The notes beneath the pieces were generated by a model. That model searched no databases. It was not told the origin of the DNA and saw only the letters and a program-made list of their open reading frames with translations. The translations under genes were made by a program, and so were the position numbers. From Brevinematales bacterium (GTDB lineage: Bacteria; Spirochaetota; Brevinematia; Brevinematales; Thermospiraceae), in assembly GCA_026417555.1 (NCBI GenBank), contig JAOADA010000011.1, forward strand, positions 1 through 46,479: a stretch of 46,479 bases of DNA, read 5' to 3'. Shown piece after piece: positions 25,407 through 33,658 of the stretch (positions are counted from its first letter, which is position 1; each line of letters begins with the position of its first letter).

Positions 25407-26735
25407 ATGACGCGACAAGATCTTTCTCATCATGTAGAAGAGGTAGTGAAACGTCTTCCCTATGGAGATGTGTATGCTGAGGCCGGAGAATCCTGGTCTG
25501 TGGATTTTGACATGGATAGGCTCAAGTCCTTGGAAACCAAAGAATATGCGGCTCTTGGGATTCGGGTGTTTGAGAGAACAGAGGACGGAGAGTACCATGT
25601 AGGACAAGGGTTTTGTAATCATGAAGAGGATATTGAGGCTATGGTATCCGCAGCGAGGGAGCAGGCAAAATGGGGGGAGAAGATCATTGTGGATCTGCCT
25701 TCCCAGTCCCTTGTGCCTACTCTTGACACATGGAGGGATGTTTCCCTTGACAAAGAAAAAGCCGTTGCTTGGGGAGAATATTTGATTCAAGAACTCAAGC
25801 ACATTCACAAAAAAAACAAGGTTTTTGTGTCGGTGGATGTTTCGGAGGGGGAGTCCTGGGTTGCCAATACGGCAGGTTTTTTTCACAGTTATCGAGAGCG
25901 TTCATTCTCCCTTTCGTGTGGATTTTCCCATGTGGAAGAGTCTGGGGAACTTGTGTATCTTGGGGAGAGTGATTTCCGTTTTGATATAGATTTTGATTTT
26001 AAACGTTTTGTGGACAAAATGTCCCGCCTTTTTTCCTGGAGTCAGAAAAAGGCAAAAATACCCTCTGGTTACTATCCGGTGATTTTTGCTCCTGAATCGG
26101 TAGAGACCGTGTTGGAACCTCTTCTGATTGCGCTTAATGGGAGTAGCCGTTACAAAAAGATATGTCGGTGGGAAGGTATGGAGGGGGCACAGGTGGCTGA
26201 TCCTCGTTTTACGCTGAGGGATGATCCCTTCTGTCTGGAGGTAGGTGAGGTGTATCCCTTTGATGATGAGGGTGTGGTACCAAAGCCGCTTTCGCTGATT
26301 GAAAAAGGGGTGCTTAAAAACTTTATCTATGATTTGGCCACCGCGAAGCGTCTTGGAACCCATACCACAGGACATGGGCGACGGGCTCCTTCTTCTCTTC
26401 CTCAACCAGAGTTTTCAAGCCTTGTGATAGAGGGGGGGGATATGTCTTTTGATGCCATGATCCGTTCTCTGGATAAGGGGCTTTTGGTTTACAGTACCCT
26501 GGGTGGTGGTATGAGCAATGTGGTGGCAGGGGACTTTTCTGTCAATGTGGAGTTGGGGTTTCTCATTGAGCATGGAGAGATTCGAGGGAGAGTTAAGGAT
26601 ACCATGATTCGGGGCAACAGTTTTGATCTCATCACATCCCTTCTCTTTCTTGGCAAGGAACAAGAGGTGGTGCATGGGATGAAAGTACCAGCCCTGGCCT
26701 TTGATCATGTAAGTGTTACAGGAGAGGAAGAATGA
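25407..26735 (+). CDS. TldE/PmbA family protein
   Basis: A protein of 442 residues with AAAGGAG six bases before ATG 25407. The TldD/PmbA fold is seen in GIRVFERTEDGEYHVG near the N-terminus and in the long C-terminal beta domain (NFIYDLATAKRLGTHTTGHGRR, LLVYSTLGGGMSNVVAGDFSVNVELGF). The zinc-binding HExxxH of the TldD partner is absent, so this is the TldE/PmbA side of the heterodimer that cleaves unfolded peptides or modified-peptide leaders. No TldD gene lies in the window. Whether it works alone or with a distant partner is unknown. Confidence 0.85.
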   Translation: MTRQDLSHHVEEVVKRLPYGDVYAEAGESWSVDFDMDRLKSLETKEYAALGIRVFERTEDGEYHVGQGFCNHEEDIEAMVSAAREQAKWGEKIIVDLPSQSLVPTLDTWRDVSLDKEKAVAWGEYLIQELKHIHKKNKVFVSVDVSEGESWVANTAGFFHSYRERSFSLSCGFSHVEESGELVYLGESDFRFDIDFDFKRFVDKMSRLFSWSQKKAKIPSGYYPVIFAPESVETVLEPLLIALNGSSRYKKICRWEGMEGAQVADPRFTLRDDPFCLEVGEVYPFDDEGVVPKPLSLIEKGVLKNFIYDLATAKRLGTHTTGHGRRAPSSLPQPEFSSLVIEGGDMSFDAMIRSLDKGLLVYSTLGGGMSNVVAGDFSVNVELGFLIEHGEIRGRVKDTMIRGNSFDLITSLLFLGKEQEVVHGMKVPALAFDHVSVTGEEE

Positions 26736-27328
26736 AAAGGATAGAGATGCTCTTGGTAGGGCTTGTGCTTGTAGGATGTGGACAGAGTGTGCGAAAAGAG
26801 GCAGAAAAGGTGTGGTATCTCAAGGGCAACCTTCTCTTGACTACCTCGGAAGGAAAACAGCAGCTTCAAGTGGAAATGTATGGAGAGAAAAACAATTTTT
26901 GGGTGATAGAAGGGAGAGATCCTCTTTTGTCTGGGAGGCTTTTTTGGTTTTTGGCAACGGCCGCTGGGACGAATTATTTTATTTATGACGTTCAGAGACA
27001 ATATCTCTTTTTTGTGGATAGGGAATGGGCCGGTCTTTTTGTGGAGGGGATTCCTCTTTTTCTGGAAAGGGATGAGAGTGATTCTCTGAGAGAGGCCGGT
27101 TGGCTGACTACGTATCAGAAAGGACAATGGCAGGCCACAGTCAAAAAACGTTTCCAGGATGGTATGCCAAGGATTCTTCTTGTCGACGGGGGAGGGGAGA
27201 GGTTTTTCCTTGATTTGCAAAAAATAGAAAAGCGGCCTTATCATATACCGAGATATGATCATGTTTCGTGGAGGGAGGTGCATGTGGTCTCTGGGGGAGG
27301 TATATGGGAGGTGATCTATGAGCAGTAA
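26732..27328 (+). CDS. putative lipoprotein of unknown function
   Basis: A protein of 198 residues; ATG overlaps the preceding stop (ATGA). The signal peptide MKRIEMLLVGLVLVGC has lipobox LVGC with the lipidated Cys at 16. The mature part is rich in beta strands and aromatic residues (VEMYGEKNNFWVIEG, YFIYDVQRQYLFFV), reminiscent of LolA/LolB-like folds. I note this only as a resemblance. It overlaps the next gene by 11 bases. Confidence 0.7.
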   Translation: MKRIEMLLVGLVLVGCGQSVRKEAEKVWYLKGNLLLTTSEGKQQLQVEMYGEKNNFWVIEGRDPLLSGRLFWFLATAAGTNYFIYDVQRQYLFFVDREWAGLFVEGIPLFLERDESDSLREAGWLTTYQKGQWQATVKKRFQDGMPRILLVDGGGERFFLDLQKIEKRPYHIPRYDHVSWREVHVVSGGGIWEVIYEQ

Positions 27329-29018
27329 TCGGGAACGGATTGAGAGTATCCGAGAACGTCTCAAAATGAAGGATCTTTCCGAAGGGGAGAAAAAGGCTCT
27401 TTTTCAGAGATTTGTTGAGGCAGGGGGGGAGGTGATAGATCTCGATGCTGAGGAAAGACGGGCCTTAAAGAAGGCTGTGCGTACGGTAGAGCGAGAGCAG
27501 GCAAGAATACAGAGAGATGGAAAAGAGGCAGAGAAAAAACGCTCCGACGTCATGAAAAAAGCGGAAGAACAAAACCCTGTTTCTCAATGGATTGAACTTA
27601 CAGCCTCTCGTATCACCTGTGCCCTGTTGGGTATGGTGCGCTGGAATGGACGGCAGCTCAAGGAAAACTTTGTAAATTTTCTTCTTTATGATTTCCAGAA
27701 TACCCTTCTTCAGATACGGATGATCTTGGCCTCACTTCTCTACCAAGACAAAGCAATTACTGCTGAGGTGAGGCAGATGATGTTGGCGGATCCTTCGTTT
27801 CCCTTTGGATATGAGTTAATCTACCGCTTGGATAATCTCTATCAAGAGGAGTACTTTCACTTTCTTGCGGAACACAAACTCTCCCCTGATTCGTTTTTTG
27901 AAACGTTGGATGTGCTGAAGGCCATGTACCGTTCGCTTTTTGTGATTCAGAATTATCAAACTTCCTTGAAGTTGGCCCTTGAGAAGGCACTGCGCAAAGA
28001 GGGTGAAATTCGCAGGCTCAATTCTCGCATCACGGATCAGAATATCAAAAGTCTCTCTCTTGCGGTTGATTTTGTGTATGAAAGGGTTATCAATCGTTTT
28101 TATCCTTTGATGGAGTATGCGTATCGCTTGGAGAGACAGAAAAAACGGATGAGTTTTCGTGATTTTTTGGAGATGAAACCCGAAGATGTTCTTGGGTACT
28201 ACACAGATCAATGGCGAGAGGAGATGAAAAAGGCTGTCCAGGAAGAAGCCAAAAAGGCTCAGTCTTCTCAGGCTTCTGAGGCTTCGCTTTTTCCTTTGAC
28301 GGAGGAAGTGGCAAATCACGTCCTCCAAGGGCTTAGTGAATACGTGCAAAAAGGGGTCGCGTTTATTGATGAGAGGATCCATTGGAAAGAAAAACTGATG
28401 GAGTATGAATCAAATCGTAGCCCTCGTAGTGTGTATACAGTCAATGATAAAATTTTTTTGGTAGAGACACTGGTAGAACTGTATGAGAGTGAGTTTTCTT
28501 TTCTTTTTACGAGCAACAAGGTTCAGTATAATTATCTTCTCATTGATGGGAAGCGTGTGGATATAAAGAAAGAACTTCTTGATCTTTACTATCGGATGAT
28601 GCCTCTTCGGGATAGGTTCAATGAGTATCTCAGGATCTTGAAAGAAATTCGGGCAGTTGAAAAGGAAGCGTTTCTCTCTGTGGCTGAGAAGAGCAGTCGG
28701 CTTAATCAGTTTGCCATTCAGCGGAGCCAGATTTCTCGTCAGATTCGTCGCGATCTTCGAGAGATGTTTGAGCAGTATAGCAATAAATGGCTTTTTGTCC
28801 TGAGTCGTGCCGAGAGTGAGATGCCAGTGATTCAAAATATGCAGGACACCCTTTCTTTTGACCGAAAGCTTGAGGGGGATAGATGGGCTCATGGAAGGAC
28901 GATTCGTGAGGCTGTGGAAATGGCATACAGTCTTGCGGATACGATCCATTTTCTTTTGATGGGAGAACTGGGAGGGACCAGTCTCTTGATAGAAAAATCG
29001 CTTTACCTTAAAATATAA
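27318..29018 (+). CDS. coiled-coil cytoplasmic protein of unknown function
   Basis: A protein of 566 residues beginning inside the end of the lipoprotein gene. It is almost wholly helical. A charged N-terminal region (about 1-85, with EREQARIQRDGKEAEKKR) is followed by a mixed domain and long amphipathic helices. An Ala/Ser-rich linker (KAQSSQASEAS) lies near 320. There is no signal peptide or membrane segment. I recognise no family; such large helical proteins are common lineage-specific genes in spirochaetes. Tight linkage to the lipoprotein suggests a shared task. Confidence 0.7.
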   Translation: MSSNRERIESIRERLKMKDLSEGEKKALFQRFVEAGGEVIDLDAEERRALKKAVRTVEREQARIQRDGKEAEKKRSDVMKKAEEQNPVSQWIELTASRITCALLGMVRWNGRQLKENFVNFLLYDFQNTLLQIRMILASLLYQDKAITAEVRQMMLADPSFPFGYELIYRLDNLYQEEYFHFLAEHKLSPDSFFETLDVLKAMYRSLFVIQNYQTSLKLALEKALRKEGEIRRLNSRITDQNIKSLSLAVDFVYERVINRFYPLMEYAYRLERQKKRMSFRDFLEMKPEDVLGYYTDQWREEMKKAVQEEAKKAQSSQASEASLFPLTEEVANHVLQGLSEYVQKGVAFIDERIHWKEKLMEYESNRSPRSVYTVNDKIFLVETLVELYESEFSFLFTSNKVQYNYLLIDGKRVDIKKELLDLYYRMMPLRDRFNEYLRILKEIRAVEKEAFLSVAEKSSRLNQFAIQRSQISRQIRRDLREMFEQYSNKWLFVLSRAESEMPVIQNMQDTLSFDRKLEGDRWAHGRTIREAVEMAYSLADTIHFLLMGELGGTSLLIEKSLYLKI

Positions 29019-29040
29019 CTATCTTATCAAGGAGGTCCTT

Positions 29041-29673
29041 ATGCATCGGTTCACATTGGTGATAATTGGGGCGATTTTCGTAAGTGTATGTTGGGGGTAT
29101 GATACCAAGTATGATCCTATGATGGCTTCTCTTGATGCAAGCCAGAGTAACGTGATCCTTCAGGCTTTGGATTCTCCAGACTATGATCTGGTATGTAGCG
29201 CCTTGAAACGAGTGGGGGAACTTCGTTTGAAAGAGGCGTTGGTCCAGGTCAGAAATCTGGTGAGTGCGGCCAATCCTGGATCTAATCTGGACAAGAGTAT
29301 CCAGGTGGCCAAGATGCGGGATATCTATATCTTAGGGGTGTGGGTCTTGGGGATTATTGGGGATGAGTCTGATGCCAGGATGCTTTCCACCTATCTTCTT
29401 AAGGACGTTTTTGACAAAAACCGTGCCTATGCTCTGATTGGGGCGTTGGGAAACCTTGATTATTCTGTTTCCCGAGAGACGCTTCATGAGTATGCCAAAA
29501 GGGTGGAGGATGAGAGGCTGGCTATCCTGCTTGTGGAATCCTTGGAGAAACTCAATCATAGGGATTCGCTTATTCCCCTCATCCGGCTTCGAGAGAGACC
29601 AATTTTTACGGATGCTTTCAAGGCGAGGGTTGATCAGGCCATCCGATCCATCAAAGAGAAGGGCAAGAAGTAG
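29041..29673 (+). CDS. exported HEAT-repeat-like protein
   Basis: A protein of 210 residues with a very strong ribosome site (AAGGAGGT) before ATG 29041. Signal peptide MHRFTLVIIGAIFVSVCWGY. The mature chain is short paired helices in HEAT style (LDSPDYDLVCSALKRVGELR, YALIGALGNLDYSVSRETL, DERLAILLVESLEKLNHRD). Likely a periplasmic protein-binding scaffold; no catalytic motif. Its stop is followed after one base by the GTG start of the next gene. Confidence 0.7.
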   Translation: MHRFTLVIIGAIFVSVCWGYDTKYDPMMASLDASQSNVILQALDSPDYDLVCSALKRVGELRLKEALVQVRNLVSAANPGSNLDKSIQVAKMRDIYILGVWVLGIIGDESDARMLSTYLLKDVFDKNRAYALIGALGNLDYSVSRETLHEYAKRVEDERLAILLVESLEKLNHRDSLIPLIRLRERPIFTDAFKARVDQAIRSIKEKGKK

Positions 29674-29674
29674 T

Positions 29675-30253
29675 GTGAATGGAGTGGAGGGAAAGACTCT
29701 CCTTCGCCAAACATTTCTTGCCAAAAGGGAAGATCTTTCTCCGTTGCTGAGAGATGAGCTTTCTTCACGGGTGAGAGAGTGGCTGCGGGATTTTCTGTGG
29801 GGGAAGGAGGCTTTTCTCGGTTATTGGCCTATTCGAGGGGAGGTGGATATCCTTCCTTTGATGGAGGAATGGCAAAAGGAAGGGAAAAGGCTTTTTCTTC
29901 CAAGAGTGAAAGGGAAAGAGATAGAAGTGGTGGAAGTGAGGGATCTCTCTCGAGATGTTGCCAGAGGGAGATTTGGTATCCCGGAGCCGGTAGGAGAGAG
30001 AGCTGTTGAGGTTCCCGACGTGATTTTGGTGCCGGGAGTGGTTTTTGATGAGATGGGATTTCGGATAGGGTATGGAGGGGGATTTTATGATAGGTTTTTG
30101 TCTCAACAACCAGCGGCTGAGACGGTGGGAGTAGCCTATCGCTTTCAAATACTTCCCACTCTTCCCCATCACGATGGCGATGTGGCTGTAGAGTCTCTTG
30201 TGTGTGAAGAGGGGTGGATAAAGAGGGGGAAAAGAAGGGCAACCTCTTGTTAA
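29675..30253 (+). CDS. 5-formyltetrahydrofolate cyclo-ligase
   Basis: About 192 residues. The enzyme converts 5-formyl-THF to 5,10-methenyl-THF with ATP. The key motif RIGYGGGFYDRFL near residue 130 is the family signature, and PGVVFDEMGFR precedes it. The N-terminal LLRQTFLAKREDLS and GYWPIRGEVDI fit the substrate-binding part. GTG 29675 is chosen because it immediately follows the HEAT gene stop and gives the normal family length; no ATG is available nearby. A second GTG at 29684 is possible. Confidence 0.9.
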   Translation: MNGVEGKTLLRQTFLAKREDLSPLLRDELSSRVREWLRDFLWGKEAFLGYWPIRGEVDILPLMEEWQKEGKRLFLPRVKGKEIEVVEVRDLSRDVARGRFGIPEPVGERAVEVPDVILVPGVVFDEMGFRIGYGGGFYDRFLSQQPAAETVGVAYRFQILPTLPHHDGDVAVESLVCEEGWIKRGKRRATSC

Positions 30254-30330
30254 AAAACAAGAGCTTTGTTCTGAGAGACACACGATACCGAAACCAAGAG
30301 GAATCAGGGAAACACAAGGAAGGAAGATAT

Positions 30331-31632
30331 ATGCAGGTGTATCATGTGAAACCACATAACAAACCTCTCTATGCGACGGTTCGCGTGCCAGGGTCCAAAA
30401 GTATGAGCAATCGGGCGTTTCTTTTGGCTGCCCTTTCTCCAGAGCCAGTGACCTTGTATCATCTTCTTGAGTCTCAGGATACCATCTATATGGCCAAGGC
30501 TCTTGACAAAGTAGGGATTTTTCTTGATTGGGATACCAAGACCAGAGTAGCTATGGTCAAAGGGGGAAAACGCCCTACCGGGAATCATACCTTTTTTGTA
30601 GGGAACGCTGGGACAGCGATGCGTTTTCTTGTGTCGTATATGGCCCTTGGAGAGGGAGACTTTGTGCTTGATGGGGATGAGCGGATGAGGCAGCGTCCCA
30701 TTGAGGATCTCTTGCGGGCTCTTCGAGAACTAGGGGTTGAGGCCTTCAGCCAAAGGGATAACGGCTGCCCTCCAGTCCTTGTTCGAGGACGGGGGGTGGA
30801 TGGGGGAGTGTGTCATCTTCCTGGAGAACGAAGTAGCCAGTATGTCTCTTCCCTTTTGATGGCATCTCCCCAGTTTTGTCGAGAGACAGAGATTCTTGTG
30901 GAGGGGGACCTGGCCTCCAAGCCGTATGCGGATATGACGATAGCAATGATGGGGCATTTTGGGGTCGAGGTGAAGAAAGAGGGATATACACGATTTTTCA
31001 TACAGCCCCAGGAGTATCGATCTCCCGGGAAGTATGCCATTGAGGCAGATGCTTCGAGTGCGTCGTACTTTCTTGCTATGGTAGCTATTCTTGGGGGAGA
31101 GATCCGGATGGAAGGGGTGGGGAGTGAATCTTTGCAGGGAGATAGTCGGTTTGCTTCGGTTTTGGCACAAATGGGGTGTGAGGTAGAGTATGAAAGCCAG
31201 GCAGTCGTCCTTCGAAGTGATGGAAGACTCAAGGGGATAGAGATCGATCTCAATGATATGCCAGATCTTGTTCCTACCCTTGCGGTTGTAGCCCTGTTTG
31301 CAGAGGGAGAAACAAAAATTCGCAATGTAGCCAATCTACGCATCAAAGAGTGTGATAGGCTCTCTGCGCTTGCAAAAGAGTTTGCCAAGATTGGGGCCGA
31401 GGTAGAAGAAGGGCCGGATTTTCTTGTTGTCCAGGGAAAGAGAACGTACCATGGGGCACAACTCCATACCTATGAGGATCATCGTATGGCCATGGCGTTT
31501 TCTCTCATCGGGCTGAGGGTTGAAGGCGTTGCCATTGAAAATCCGGGGTGTGTTTCCAAGTCTTTTCCAGAGTACTTTGAGTACTTTGAGGCTGTGGTGT
31601 ATGGACAAGGGGAGAGAAAACACGTTCCCTAA
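30331..31632 (+). CDS. aroA: 3-phosphoshikimate 1-carboxyvinyltransferase (EPSP synthase)
   Basis: A protein of 433 residues from ATG 30331 with AAGGAAGG upstream. It joins shikimate-3-phosphate and PEP in the sixth step of the shikimate pathway. PGSKSMSNR (K23, S24, R28) binds the substrates. GNAGTAMRF is the PEP-site loop, DGDERMRQRP follows, and the late RIKECDRLSAL motif is intact. The N-terminal P is replaced in the loop (MRF, where E. coli has MRP). No other aro gene is nearby. The end is followed by the RNase P RNA gene. Confidence 0.96.
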   Translation: MQVYHVKPHNKPLYATVRVPGSKSMSNRAFLLAALSPEPVTLYHLLESQDTIYMAKALDKVGIFLDWDTKTRVAMVKGGKRPTGNHTFFVGNAGTAMRFLVSYMALGEGDFVLDGDERMRQRPIEDLLRALRELGVEAFSQRDNGCPPVLVRGRGVDGGVCHLPGERSSQYVSSLLMASPQFCRETEILVEGDLASKPYADMTIAMMGHFGVEVKKEGYTRFFIQPQEYRSPGKYAIEADASSASYFLAMVAILGGEIRMEGVGSESLQGDSRFASVLAQMGCEVEYESQAVVLRSDGRLKGIEIDLNDMPDLVPTLAVVALFAEGETKIRNVANLRIKECDRLSALAKEFAKIGAEVEEGPDFLVVQGKRTYHGAQLHTYEDHRMAMAFSLIGLRVEGVAIENPGCVSKSFPEYFEYFEAVVYGQGERKHVP

Positions 31633-31664
31633 GCTTGTATGATATGTTTTCTGGGAAAAGATTG

Positions 31665-31670
31665 TATACT
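31665..31670 (+). promoter_or_regulatory. candidate -10 box of RNase P RNA
   Basis: TATACT at 31665-31670 lies about 30 bases before the mature 5' end. No convincing -35 box is seen, so read-through from aroA or 5' processing is also possible. Confidence 0.35.
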
Positions 31671-31697
31671 TTTTTGAAAAATATGTCGATAAAAAAC

Positions 31698-32032
31698 AGG
31701 GTGGGCTGATGGAACGCCTGCGTAAGCGGGAGGAAAGTCTGGGCATCAAAAAGCCACGGACCGGTGAAAAGCCGGATGTCGCAAGACAATGGAAGCGCTA
31801 CAGAAACCAGACCGCCGTCTCTGACGGTAAGGGTGAAAGGGTGGGGTAAGAGCCCACCGTAGGTGACATAAGTCACCTAGCAAGGCATGCCCTCCGTGAT
31901 GCAAGGCCAAATAGGCATCCCCTACTGATGGCTTTTCAGTGGATGCGGGTAGGCCGCTAGAGGAAAGAGGCAACACTTTCCCAAGAGAGATGTTCCATCA
32001 AGACAGAACCCGGCTTATAGGCCCACCCTCTC
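31698..32032 (+). ncRNA. rnpB: RNase P RNA, bacterial class A
   Basis: Catalytic RNA of RNase P, which trims tRNA 5' leaders. Helix P1 forms from GGGTGGGC at the 5' end and GCCCACCC at 32021-32028. The conserved core GAGGAAAGTC is at 31730-31739, GTAAGAGCCCACCG near 31847, and ACAGAACCCGGCTTATAG at 32003-32020 is the universal 3' core. Length of about 335 bases is normal. End positions are estimated from P1. No terminator separates it from the next ORF, whose ribosome site begins eight bases later. Confidence 0.95.
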
Positions 32033-32050
32033 ATAAAAAAGGAGGCAGGT

Positions 32051-32374
32051 ATGGGAGTACTGCCAATTGATTTTCAGGTTCTCTTTTCAAAGTGGGGGGA
32101 GCATTCTGAAGTTGTAGCGAGACAGCAGCACGTAGCCCAATCGGGACAGATACAAGCAAGGGAACAGGCCCATCAAAAAAGCCTTGAAGCTCCCCATACT
32201 GTATCCCCCCTGGATGCGTATGCCCAGGACTTTACCAAAGTCGATCCTGAAGGAAAGGGAACAGCCTCGTATGAAAAGGGAGAAGGCCAACACCCCCGTG
32301 AAGAACATGAACTCTCCCATGGAGAAGCCCCTCTTGAAGAGGGCAAAGGCCAAATCGTCGATATTGTTGATTGA
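32051..32374 (+). CDS. small hydrophilic protein downstream of RNase P RNA
   Basis: A protein of 107 residues with a near-perfect AGGAGG five bases before ATG 32051. The N-terminus MGVLPIDFQVLFSKW is amphipathic. The rest is Glu, Lys, Gln and His rich, predicted disordered (EKGEGQHPREEHELSHGE), ending in a short hydrophobic IVDIVD. No known domain. The absence of a terminator after the RNase P RNA suggests a shared transcript. Strong ribosome site and clean spacing make it likely real. Confidence 0.7.
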   Translation: MGVLPIDFQVLFSKWGEHSEVVARQQHVAQSGQIQAREQAHQKSLEAPHTVSPLDAYAQDFTKVDPEGKGTASYEKGEGQHPREEHELSHGEAPLEEGKGQIVDIVD

Positions 32375-32395
32375 AAGAGACATCGGCGTGTGACT

Positions 32396-32415
32396 GAGAA
32401 GGGAAAACACTTCTC
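32396..32415. terminator. hairpin between convergent genes
   Basis: GAGAAG (32396-32401) pairs with CTTCTC (32410-32415) over an eight-base loop, between the convergent ends at 32374 and 32417. No long T run, so strength is uncertain; it could serve both directions. Confidence 0.4.
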
Positions 32416-32416
32416 C

Positions 32417-33655
32417 CTATTCTTCAAAAGAGGAGGGAAGGTTGTCAAGAAGGGTGGAGAGAGAGGCCTTCTTGTCTTTGGCATGTCCAATAAAGTAGAG
32501 GGTAAAATCCTTTGTACGAAGAAAAGACCCACGATACTCTTCTATGATCCTTTGATAAAAGGCATCCGCGCGTTCGTTGGTGCGAGAGGTTCTCCAGCAG
32601 AGTCCCCCAAAGTGTTTATAGATGGTGTGTATCACTGTAGATCCTATGCCTATACCCTCATAGTCTTGACGGGTGAAGAGCTTGCACATATAGGGGGTTT
32701 GATCTAAAAGATAGACAATAGCTCCCCCTTTGCGGAGACTATCCAGATACACAAGGGGGTGGTAGTGTCGGATACTCTCAAAATAGTTCTGCTTGAGTGT
32801 TTTTTTGAGGGGGGCAAACGCATCTGCGATAGCCTCGAAGAGCCACGTTTCATCAATGGCAGAAAGAGGGTAGGCAGTGATTTGGGGGGGAAGGGCGAGG
32901 TAGGTACCGCTGCCATTCCCAAGGAGTTCTTCGAGGAGTCCTGTGGAGATGCCATCTTTTTGGTGTTGGGGACGAGTGATCTGGACACTATGCCCTGGCC
33001 CAAGTCTTGAAAGAAGATCAAAGGCGGTAGTAACTCGTTTTGCCATTGCCGGTGTGATTTCTTTGGAAAGGATCTTCTTTTGCCAGTCCTGTTGAGAAAG
33101 GATCTCTGTAACAAAACGCCCATGCCTGGTTCGGATGGGGGTATGACCTACGAGGATGAGTTTTTTCGCATGAAGAATGTACACCAGTTCTCTGGCCAAG
33201 AGCAGGCCAGGGATAGTGGTGATAGTGCCCTCTGGGGATATTCCTGCACCGATCAAAAGAGGGATTTTCCCCTCAAGGATAGATTCAATGATGGGAGCCG
33301 TGAAAATAGTATCAACCTCCCACTGGTTTTTTTTCAACGAGGGTTGAAGATGGACGAGTTCTGGAGAACACGAGACAAAAGGGATATGCTCTTTGGTAAG
33401 GGCATGGGAGAGTTTGTCCTGATAGAAACTGAGCGAATCTTTTCTGGTTTCGACAACGATAGGTAGGATGATGCCAGCCTCTTGGACCAAATACCGGATC
33501 TCCTCAACAAAAGAATGGAGCAAAGGCGATGAATAACACAGCCGTGCACTTACCTTGATAACACCTATTTCATGGGGTGGGAGTGTTTTTAACAACGAAA
33601 CCCAATAGTTGGTGGTTTTGAGCCCCAAAGTGTTGATGATGTTTTCAATCCCCAT
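32417..33655 (-). CDS. N-acetylglutamate synthase-like fusion (amino-acid kinase plus NAT domain)
   Basis: A protein of 412 residues. Residues of about 25-240 follow the amino-acid kinase fold of N-acetylglutamate kinase (VIKVSARLC, IPLLIGAGISPEGT, KKLILVGHTPI, and GLLEELLGNGSGTYLAL at the domain end). The glycine-rich first motif is altered (KVSA for the usual KVGG), so kinase activity is doubtful. Residues of about 255-400 match the DUF619-type NAT domain of vertebrate-like and Xanthomonas-type NAGS (VYLLDQTPYMCKLF, QDYEGIGIGSTVIHTI, GLCWRTSRTNERADAFY). It would acetylate glutamate, the first step of arginine synthesis. No other arg gene lies here. It starts three bases after the glycosidase gene and has only a weak ribosome site, so translation may be coupled. 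Confidence 0.8.
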   Translation of the reverse strand: MGIENIINTLGLKTTNYWVSLLKTLPPHEIGVIKVSARLCYSSPLLHSFVEEIRYLVQEAGIILPIVVETRKDSLSFYQDKLSHALTKEHIPFVSCSPELVHLQPSLKKNQWEVDTIFTAPIIESILEGKIPLLIGAGISPEGTITTIPGLLLARELVYILHAKKLILVGHTPIRTRHGRFVTEILSQQDWQKKILSKEITPAMAKRVTTAFDLLSRLGPGHSVQITRPQHQKDGISTGLLEELLGNGSGTYLALPPQITAYPLSAIDETWLFEAIADAFAPLKKTLKQNYFESIRHYHPLVYLDSLRKGGAIVYLLDQTPYMCKLFTRQDYEGIGIGSTVIHTIYKHFGGLCWRTSRTNERADAFYQRIIEEYRGSFLRTKDFTLYFIGHAKDKKASLSTLLDNLPSSFEE

Positions 33656-33658
33656 CGT

